From: Tetraselmis striata
Taxonomy: Eukaryota; Chlorophyta; Chlorodendrophyceae; Chlorodendrales; Chlorodendraceae
Assembly (NCBI GenBank): GCA_006384855.1
Contig: VCJN01002615.1
Location: 27,797-91,796 of the forward strand
Reading direction: 5' to 3'
DNA length: 64,000 bases
How positions within the stretch are numbered: position 1 is the stretch's first letter; every line of letters begins with the position of its first letter. Both the position numbers and the translations under genes were made by a program. The notes under the pieces are model-generated. The model was not told the origin of the DNA, made no database searches, and saw nothing but the letters and a program-made list of their open reading frames with translations. This document shows, one piece after another, positions 56,501 to 64,000 of this stretch.

Positions 56501-57350
56501 ATGAGCAACGCATGATATTAGCCATCACGAAAAAAGAAGCTGGCAAGGTGTAATAGCAATATGTATGTAACTGCTATATGTGGCAAGACATGAGAGAAGG
56601 GGGGCGCACCATCAGCAGGTGAACCGACATCAACAGGTGAACTAACAGATGCCGATGATGCATCTGCCGCCGGTACACAGAGCCTGCCAAATGGCAATGG
56701 GGTGTCGTGCGACTGTTGAATGACATCGAAAGTTTCCTTCATGCATGCGTGTATGGAATACAGTCCAGTGAGAAAGCAGTCGGGCAATACCTGCCGTCGT
56801 GATGTCGCACCCTAACCTTGTTGCCAAGGATATCGAGCATGGTTGTGACGACAACCTCGGAGTGATGAGACGACAAGAACCGCACACCGACCCATTGTCC
56901 CACACTACTTCGTTGGCCGGGAGCGTTCCGCTGTTCTTTGCGCGTGCGGGGTCGACGCGAACGTCGGGTAGCTGGTGCGGCGGGTGGTTAGGGGGTGGCA
57001 GTCGGTTCGGGCGAAGACGGGGCAGGCACTACATGTTGCGATGCTGCGGTAATGGTCTTCAACTGAAGTGAGGGGGGGGGGGGGGGGGGTTATGGCGAGC
57101 TTTGGTTAGGATTGCCATGGCACGCTGGAATCCACACACTCGCAGGCGCACTCACCGACAATAAGCGGGCTTGCTCCACCGAGCATGCGCCGTTGGTTGG
57201 GTGTGTGACGTGTTGTACCTTGAAGTGGCGGCTATTCCCGGCGAGACGACTTTTGCAAACACGACACTTGACCTTAAGGTGGCCGCTCGGACCATCGCAT
57301 ACATCGAAGACGCTCTTCTTGCCGCATGATCTCGCTTTGCCGCGAGGCAT
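53600..57350 (-). CDS. Gene B of the 7.2-kb transposon, BED zinc-finger protein, multi-exon, probable transposase
   Basis: Exon 1 (57350 to about 57156) starts MPRGKARSCGKKSVFDVCDG and has C-x2-C (KCRVC) followed by HFKVQH, the spacing of a BED zinc finger; it ends at a clear GTGAGT donor. Later exons by eye are about 56790-56609, about 56515-55878 (FMGYFAAATQRLWHHALHPV, KVNFKNIF before a GTGTGT donor), about 55347-55070 (SRGDGVANLKRFAKICEHM), parts of 54815-54490 (VEDFELLFNDLIV, KVVEEAFCEDGVNV), about 54310-54131, 54053 to about 53830 (GIWEGAVNAVFRPDFVFPLS) and a last exon near 53740-53600 (GWAFYVKHSHAKD). The last two are conserved in the 7-kb remnant with the same acceptor. A transposase role is inferred from the BED finger and its position in a TIR element; catalytic acids were not identified. 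Confidence 0.55.
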
Positions 57351-57732
57351 CGCGACGAGCTTGCGCTAAGCGGGCGGCTGTGGGATAGCGAGTGTTTAGA
57401 TTGTGGGCGAGAGCGGCGGATGATTAGCATGTGAGACGAGGGATGATAAGGTAGTCGCTCCGCCGCCGCGTAGTGCGCGTCAGCTACGTCAGTCCCGCGG
57501 CCCGCGGCCATGGCGAAGTACGCGTGCGTGGGCCGGCGGAAGGTGCATCACGTACCGTTTCACGTTACATGTACTGTTGTGGCGTCGAGACCTCGGCGCA
57601 GACACTGGTGTCAAAACAGATATGCGCGGATAAGCGCGGGTAAGCTCACGTTAAGCGGAAGTAGTCGTCAGGGTATACGAAATACGGTACTAGTACAGTA
57701 AAAATGAGTACGAATATAGTAGAAGTACCGTA

Positions 57733-57770
57733 TTAAGCGCGGTTAAGCGGACGCCGTTTCGATGAGTGAT
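57733..57770. repeat. Right terminal inverted repeat of the 7.2-kb transposon
   Basis: TTAAGCGCGGTTAAGCGGAC followed by CGTTTCGA and GTGAT mirrors the left end at 50546-50582. Confidence 0.8.
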
Positions 57771-58009
57771 GGGCCTCTACTAGTGCTCATACGATCGATA
57801 AGCAGAGAGCTACCTCAGCCGCCCCCACGGGAGGGGTTGAAGCCGGGGGTGTATTTCCGAAAACACGGGTTCCAAGATCGGCCGGCTTCTATTATTGCGG
57901 GCACATGGGGCAACGTCCCTCTAACCCCCGACCTCTAGCTCACTTTGTCTATGGCATCCCTATGAGATAGGCTATGGACCTATCCTATTTCCAGGGCAGG
58001 TGGTGCCCG

Positions 58010-59475
58010 TTTGGCTCGGCTGAGACGGCGCAAGCACGGACACATATGCATCCTTCATGTTGTCCACCACCGCACGCTCCGCTGCGCGCCGCTCCGCCTC
58101 ATTGTTTAGTTCGAGTTTCACAACGAGGTCTCATCGGCGAATGCGCGGAAGCGCCACTCCAAGGCTTGCTACTGCCGCCCCCCGCCTCGGCCCGGCCCTT
58201 GGGCAACAACTGCGGCCGCATGTACTTCCACTTAAAACTCCCTATCCAACACCACGGGGTCATCGGCCTCCATCACCGCCACCACCCGCTCATTCACGCA
58301 GCGTTGTGCCTCCGCCCACGCTCCTTGGAAGTCGATAGGGACCGCCGTCTCAATAGACATCTCCGCCGGCAATTGCACCATGTCCACGTCGGAGAGATGG
58401 TCCACCGCACCCCATCTCACCCCGTCGCCGGCCGGAGATGGGCGAGCAGGGGGAGGCGGATACCGAGCCCGTTAGGCTTGGCTACCGGGACGGCCGGCCG
58501 GTTCACCCACCTCTGGCGGAGCGGGATCAACAACCGGGGGCGCTACGACGAACCGGAACGTAACGACGGACGGCATTGCGGGCGACGACAGCACGACGAT
58601 TGTCCCGCTCCACCGGCGCGGCGCGCGCCTTGGCAAGCCACGCAGCGGCGACCTCAGCAAATGCCACCACGACAGCCGGGATGTTCCTGACGCGAGCGGG
58701 CTGGAGCAACCTGGCTGCGGAGTCCATCCTTGGCGCCCACGCGGCGCCCGCGGCGACGCCAGCGACTGAAAGCGCGTCGGCGACTGTCCAAGCCGCCACC
58801 AGCGCTCTGCCCCGCCGCGCCGGCCCGCTCCCGTGTAGCCTGGAGTGCAGGTGGGCGAGATCATCGAGGCCGGTGAGCACCAGGCCGCGGTTGCCACCGC
58901 GAGACCGCGGTTGGTGCCGCTCGGAGACCTCCTGGCCGGTCGGAACGCCGTCGTCCTGGTCGCTCGGCGCCGGGACGCGCCGAGCCCCGAAATACTGCTG
59001 AAAGTACTGCGGCAAGGCGACGACGCAGGAGAGGCAGCGCGCGCGCCGGTCGTACAGGCCACCCCCGTCGCGTACTCGGGACTCGACGACCGGCTCGCCG
59101 CCTGGGCTTACGTGGGAGCCGGCGGGGCAGCAGGCGAGGGCGGCGCGGGCAGGCTCGGCCTTGGCTGGGCGGCGCCGGGCGCACTGCCGCTGGGACGACG
59201 ATGCCGCGGGCTACGCTCCCGCCGCCCTGATGCGCTGGGGCTGCCTGATGTACTGGACGATGTACTGGGGGGCGGCAGGGACCGGGGTCAACGGCGCGTT
59301 CTGCCGCAACATCGGCGGAAGGCGCAGACATCGCGCGGCGCCCCGCCGGATACAAGCGACCCCCCAAAGCCCGGACATCACGGTACCGTTGCATAAGAGG
59401 GGGGGTGAGGGCAGCTACGCGGTCTGGGCGGCGGGTGAGGCATGGCGACGCACGGGCCCTGGGCGCCTCCGAAGT
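58010..59475 (-). mobile_element. Second, deleted copy of the restriction-like-endonuclease LINE (5' part)
   Basis: The minus strand matches 12.78-14.14 kb of the copy at 12750-17350. After a deletion of roughly 590 bp it then matches about 14728-14810 in the reverse-transcriptase region, so the 3' part is missing. Its N-terminal protein segments (PSGTNRGLAVATAA in one frame, SVAGVAAGAAWAPRMDSAAR in another) parallel those of the first copy. LINEs are usually truncated at the 5' end, so the missing 3' part here points to later deletion or rearrangement. No target duplication was found. Confidence 0.75.
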
Positions 59476-60592
59476 TCCACGACACCATACTGCTGGCGGG
59501 ATAGCGTCTTGTTCTATTAAGATGTAGCGACTATTGTTACAGCAGGGGCGAACTTTACTTTTACTGATACAGCAGACACAAGGTTTTGTATGCGCGCGCA
59601 AAAAACGTATATTCTGACAGAATTTAGTCGCTGTTATCATGCATTGTCGTACCGACTACGACTGTCGACTACCCTATCGCGTGTATATACCGGGCGGTCG
59701 ACTACTATATAATCAGCACGGGAAGAAACGACGACCGCCTGCGCGACCGTAAACAACGACCCTACGACACAACAGGTCAGGGCCGTGTGGAACCGCAGGC
59801 GCCATAACACAAAACATCATCACAAATCCCCATCGTTGCTGGGGGTGGGAAGCGTCGTCAACGGTAAGAGCACGACTTATTGATGCATGCCAATATGTCG
59901 TCCATACATATTAACCAGTTCCATGCTACCTGTGCGGCCCGCTCTGGGATCGCTACTGGTGCCAGTCTTATGCCGCTATGATATCGCGATCTTCGACGGC
60001 GTTAGCAGCTGATGATGAATGCACACTCCGTGTGCCTAATTGCCGCATCCCAGCGAGCGTCTAGACAGGCTTTGTGCTTGCCAGTCTCCGGCGGCACGTC
60101 GATAAGCCGTCAGGTCGAAACATGACGACGATGGCCCGATACCGTAGGGCTGGACTCTTATATAGCAGTGCGAGTGTGCGACAGCTGCGAACATATATTC
60201 GGAGCTGGCTCAATTGGATGACACCGCACAGCGCCGGGTCGGCTAGGTTTGACTCCTTCCCTTACACTGTTCCGGCACCGCTCAAATCTTGCAGCATATT
60301 AGCTTGTTACGAATGGTAGACAGCGGCAGAGGAAGCTGCAGCGAAGACTGTATAACTCGATTACAAATCGTCCGTATGACGATGACAGTTGAATAAGCAG
60401 TAGCCCCCCGGCGGCCCCCGGCCCCTTGTATGTCGCGAATTGAAATCAGCAGCTCGGTATATCATATATTATTGTTGAAATGGGGTATGTACAACTAAGA
60501 CCACGGCGACGATATGCGCTACGAGTTTTCCTTAAAATATGAGTTTGTATGCCGTATCATTACACACCAGTAGCATCTGTTGTTGGCTTACT

Positions 60593-60634
<42 letters not shown>

Positions 60635-60717
60635 ACCACCAGAACCAGCACCCACGCTCGCACACACAAAGCGTAGCGACTAATAGGGTCGCAATACGCT
60701 TCGACACGTGTCAGTCG
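59476..60717. other. No gene recognised; contains a 40-base poly-C tract
   Basis: Short ORFs only. It holds C40 at 60595-60634, and no similarity to other parts of the window was noticed. The stretch may separate the transposon block on the left from the candidate host region on the right. Confidence 0.4.
60595..60634. repeat. Poly-C tract, 40 bases
   Basis: An uninterrupted run of 40 C, the longest homopolymer in the window. Length may be imprecise because such runs are hard to sequence. Confidence 0.9.
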
Positions 60718-61428
60718 TCACATAACTGGTTTCAATGAGAACGCAACCGTCTCGTCGGGAAGGGCCATGATGACAGACTGGGCACCGGCAACAGCGGGCA
60801 GCAAGCACGTAGGAACGTATGGAATTTTGACGATATCCATCACAGCAGGCTCGCCTTTTATCCGCCTGTCGACGGCACCTGTCGATGCAGCCATCGATAG
60901 TCGATGCCGAAATTCCCATTCGGCAATGGTATAAAATCGACCAACGGGATACCATTTCAAATTATTATTGATGGCGGCCTGCCGTGCAATTGAAGGTGCC
61001 ATCCAGCAGCCGATGTAGGGTGAGGGGAGAGTTAATGATCTCGCTTTGTGAACATCTGAGCTCACAGGAGTTATATGGCACGCTCATTGGATTCGGTGCA
61101 GAGCAGCGCTAGCAAATAAACTGCCACTGGCAACAGCGTTTCTTTTGTATCATATCATCGGCCCATTGTAGTGCACTCATAACTACAAAGAATGTGCAGC
61201 CTGGCTGACAATAACAGTTCAGGAAATACACTGCAAGTCGTGAGAAATACAAGGCTTCTGTAGTTGCACGTACTTCGGAACAAGATGCATGTGAAAACAC
61301 CCAGCGAAAGCAGTACTCAAGAGCAGACGCACCTCTTTCTCAGATGGGGGCCCATGGCTGATGAGCTGTACGCTACTTTGATCTGTCACACTGCCGTCCA
61401 GCTTCATTTCTTTTTCTGAAACTGACAA
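60718..61428 (-). CDS. Candidate minus-strand host gene, two exons, product unknown
   Basis: Exon candidate 1 (61428 to about 61270) encodes SVTDQSSVQLISHGPPSEKE and LLSTAFAGCFHMHLVPK, with a GTACGT donor just after. Exon candidate 2 (about 61060-60718) encodes SPYIGCWMAPSIARQAAINN, GRFYTIAEWEFRHRL and VKIPYVPTCLLPAVAGAQS, then stops. Residue composition is natural and unlike the surrounding shadow frames. The joining phase is not certain and a start codon upstream of exon 1 has not been settled. No family recognised. Confidence 0.35.
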
Positions 61429-61466
61429 ACAATTTAATCACAGCCAGGCCCTGCTGTCATGCTGCT

Positions 61467-62161
61467 GTGCAGGATCGTTTTTCGGTTACACCTATGATGG
61501 AGCCTGCAAATATCAACGAGCCTAGCCCCACCGTTTCGGCGAATCCGCCATATCCCAAGCTGGAGATCACTCCCCTCCTTCGGCGGCAGCAGAGAGGCCA
61601 GGCGGATCAGCACGACAGAACATCATGCAGCCATCAGAAGATATCGCAGTCTCATACTCTCCCCTACATGTGTGCATGCCCCTCTAATGGCGAGGTGGCA
61701 CTTCACCAAGCAAACATGAAGCCTTCAAGCAGCTCGAGAGCAGCCAAGGTCCCAGTGCATGAGAGATTGACCGACAACTTGTCTTGCGCCACTTCTGCAA
61801 GACTGGAAGGAAGACAGCAGCCCATCAGCCCAATTGCCATACCCTCATCAGCGACGGTGCTGGCATGACAGTCTCGCACTGCGAAGGCGTGGAGCATTGT
61901 GACTCTGGTGCTGCTATCTCACCAGATCTGTCTCTGTCCAACTGCTCCAACGACTGCCTTCCACCGGATATGCCTGAAACCGTTCCTCGTTTCTTCAGAG
62001 ATGGATTGCCAAAAAGTTCAGAGCTGAGGGTGTCCGCGCCAACAAAGTACTTGTTACTGACTCAAAATATCAGCAGCTTCTATCCATCGCGCCTCTCCAG
62101 GAGCCATTGTCTGACAGCACAGGGGACTCGGTCCCCAGGAACAGAGTTCGGTCCTCGGTGA
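61467..62161 (+). CDS. Candidate plus-strand exons, product unknown
   Basis: Two overlapping open frames: 61467-61868 (Ser/Pro/Gln-rich; MMEPANINEPSPTVSANPPY) and 61784-62161 (SLSNCSNDCLPPDMPETVPR, FFRDGLPKSSELRVSAPTKY). The composition suggests real, disordered coding sequence with an intron or frame change near 61.8 kb. A link to the following integrase-like exons is possible because strand and spacing agree, but it is not shown. No domain recognised. Confidence 0.3.
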
Positions 62162-62368
62162 TTGGCCAGCCCCAGAAGCCCCCACCCTCTGCATGTCCCT
62201 GGGCTGAGGAAGGGAACACGCGACCAGCAGTACTTCAGGCAAGGCGCGATTGCATGCTATGAGACCAGTATACATGAAATTATATTGAACGGGGCAAAAT
62301 TGCTTTAATGCTGAAGGAGCACATTTGTATAGTTTTGTCTAGGCTTGATTTTCTCGCATGTTATCGCA

Positions 62369-62401
62369 CGTGTGTGCGTGTGAGCATGTGTGTGTGTGCA
62401 A
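62369..62401. repeat. GT-rich microsatellite
   Basis: A short imperfect GT repeat (GTGTGTGCGTGTGAGC then TGTGTGTGTG). It lies between candidate exons. Confidence 0.7.
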
Positions 62402-62686
62402 GCAGCAAGTGCAGCATGATGTGCCATGATTGAGATCTCGTTTCCCTGCAGACAGTACTCTCAATGGGAAGGATACAGTGAAGGTCACAAGCTCTGTTGA
62501 GCCTATTATTATTACTACGCTGTGCTGAGCATGAACATCATTTAAGATGCGTGACTCGCTTAACACAGTTGAAATAGCTCCCTGTGCAACCGACAATACA
62601 CGAGTATTATGGCATGTACATTTGCTTTGCACCAGTGCTATGTATACATGTAATCATGGATATAGTAGCATGTGTTCTGACATGTT

Positions 62687-63328
62687 ATGCTTTGCCGACT
62701 ATCCATGTTGTGCATCAGAGAATGGGCTACTAAAGGTCTACGCGTTTACCAAATGCTGGAAAGGCGGCAAGTTGCCCATAATAGTGATGGCCAGGGAGGC
62801 AACCCGTCACCTTCAACGGGTCACTGGGTGCTCTATGTCGACAATCAGAGACAAGCCCGGCAGAAAAAGCTGCCAGGGAGCAAGCAGATCTCCCGGGTGA
62901 TCGCTCCCAGTGACTAGGCCACCACCCATGCATTGTTATTAATATGTATGTTCTGCTCTCGAGTGCAAAGGTGAAAGACAGCAGCATGGCACCTGCAAGC
63001 AGTTTTCTTCAACCCATTGTCCAGAAAACAAATGACCGCTACCACTGATGTTGTCTGGTCAGTCTACTGACAATTATTGATTGTTTACATGGTGCAGGTG
63101 ATGCAGCGCCACGAGAGGCTGCAGGTTGTGCCTATCATCCAGATTGTGGGCCTGGTTGAGGAAGTCCATGTAGGCAACGGCCATTGCGGCGTGAACAGGG
63201 CGCATGCCATCATCGCGAAGCAATATTACGGAGTCAGCCGCCGCATGATTGAGGCAATCATTGGGCACTGCACCCATCAGGCATGTGCCAAGCGAATGGG
63301 AAAGGGCCGTGCGCTTTGCGAGCCGTGA
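62687..63328 (+). CDS. Gene fragment with an integrase-type zinc-binding (HHCC) domain
   Basis: The exon at about 63098-63328, after a GGTGCAG acceptor, encodes EEVHVGNGHCGVNRAHAIIA, then KQYYGVSRRMIEAIIGHC and a second Cys. The H-x4-H, YYG(I/V)SR and C...C pattern matches the zinc-binding domain before integrase cores (as in Ty3-like elements and KRBA2-like domesticated genes). An upstream open stretch (62687-62917: RVYQMLERRQVAHNSD, STGHWVLYVDNQRQ) resembles the N-terminal part of such proteins. No catalytic core follows within the window in frame. It could be a fossil of an integrase-bearing element or an exon of a domesticated gene. Confidence 0.45.
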
Positions 63329-63469
63329 AAATTGCAGAATGATGGCAGCACGAATAAAACCAGGTGAGCGTGATGCATCTGCATACTTGCTAGCAGTGCT
63401 TTAATACATGCCTGTATTATTTCTTCAGATGGCGGCGTCCTGAATCAGTACAACTTCGACATCGTCATT

Positions 63470-63896
63470 ATGGTTTCACCAGATGACCCAACGGCCTCCG
63501 TTCCTTGTGCCTCTCACAGAGTTATCAACAACAGCTGCAAAAAGACAAGCGGTCAGCATATGGCAGCGAGTACTGCGGGTAACCACATCACCTCTAAACC
63601 TGCGACAGGATGCTGCCTTTCTACGCGGTCAGGAGAAAGCATCCGCATACAATCATTGGCAGACGGATGCCTTCAAGACATTGAGGCACGCTCAGCTAAA
63701 CGGGAGCATCTACACCTTCACCCCAGGCAGGTCTAGAGCTGCAGTCCTATCAGAACCTATCATCAGAAAGCATAAATGTGTGCATAAAACACAAGCAATG
63801 ATGCCCTATTGCTCTCCACTTCATAAGACTTCCCCATTCTTGCTGCCTACTATGATAGATGTGCAGGCGGATAATCATGATCATGATATTTATTGA
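63470..63896 (+). CDS. Uncertain ORF near the window end
   Basis: Overlapping open frames from 63470 and 63483. The second reads MTQRPPFLVPLTELSTTAAK and later AYNHWQTDAFKTLRHAQLNG, a plausible protein sequence, and begins just after a possible acceptor (TTCTTCAG at about 63429). It may be a further exon of the preceding gene or a separate one. No family recognised. Confidence 0.25.
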
Positions 63897-64000
63897 ATCG
63901 TTAGTACAATGCAAATGTATAGCATGCGATTGCTCTGCCAGAGCATTCTGTCGCCCGTCCTGCTAGCATCATGACTGAAATCCTGCATACTTTCCGGCAC

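Larger units (their letters stand above)
50546..57770 (-). mobile_element. 7.2-kb TIR DNA transposon with two spliced genes (unassigned superfamily)
   Basis: The ends are inverted copies over about 37 bp. Repeated TAAGCG/CGCTTA motifs next to both ends (50563-50650 and 57625-57750) look like binding sites for a transposase. Two minus-strand genes fill it: gene B (57350 to about 53600) with an N-terminal BED-type zinc finger, and gene A (52955-51210). A partial second copy at 5.5-8.1 kb keeps the same gene order. No target duplication could be found at the ends I set. BED fingers occur in hAT and several other transposase families, but no DDE motif or hAT dimerisation region was recognised, so the superfamily is open. 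Confidence 0.7.

Noticed and set aside
50546-57770. Calling the large transposon hAT because of the BED finger
   Set aside because: BED fingers occur in several families, no dimerisation region was recognised, and no 8-bp target duplication could be found at the termini.
60595-60634. Telomere or chromosome end signal
   Set aside because: It is a plain C homopolymer with ordinary sequence on both sides; no TTTAGGG-type telomere repeat is present.

Overview
The window looks like nuclear DNA of a green alga (Viridiplantae; class uncertain). The strongest host signal is a multi-exon gene at 22.1-25.3 kb for a plant-type arginine-rich tandem CCCH zinc-finger protein with ankyrin repeats, with GT-AG introns of about 110-470 bp. 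Most of the rest is transposon DNA, much of it nested. No tRNA, rRNA, CRISPR or bacterial operon was recognised. All exon limits are read by eye.

Layout. 0-5.3 kb: 3' part of a Ty1/Copia-type LTR retrotransposon whose polyprotein carries a cytosine-5 DNA methyltransferase-like domain. 5.5-9.1 kb: a decayed partial copy of a two-gene TIR DNA transposon plus an unassigned degenerate coding stretch. 9.3-18.7 kb: an old L1-like LINE split by an 879-bp TIR element (TSD TATT) and by a 4.6-kb LINE with a restriction-like-endonuclease-type C terminus and an exact 14-bp target duplication. 18.8-20.6 kb: two short TIR elements, one with a captured-looking ORF. 22.1-25.3 kb: the host zinc-finger gene. 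26-30.6 kb: a dead L1 3' end with its own target duplication, an unassigned ORF, a second copy of one short TIR family, and small retroposon-like pieces.

30.66-47.68 kb is a 17-kb tandem array of ten about 1.34-kb units. Each unit is bounded by 17-bp inverted repeats, and neighbours are separated by 1 to 6 copies of a 176-bp spacer. The array starts and ends exactly at element termini, and the outer termini are flanked by TA, as expected for Tc1/mariner-type integration. A broken Tc1/mariner-type transposase lies about 1-2 kb to the right.

50.55-57.77 kb is a 7.2-kb DNA transposon with long subterminally repeated TIRs and at least two spliced genes on the minus strand. One begins with a BED-type zinc finger. 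The other is of unknown function. Parts of both, in the same order, are found at 5.5-8.1 kb. 58.0-59.5 kb is a second, deleted antisense copy of the restriction-like-endonuclease LINE. 60.7-64 kb is less repeat-rich and holds candidate exons, including an integrase-type zinc-binding domain. Long poly-G and poly-C runs recur across the window.
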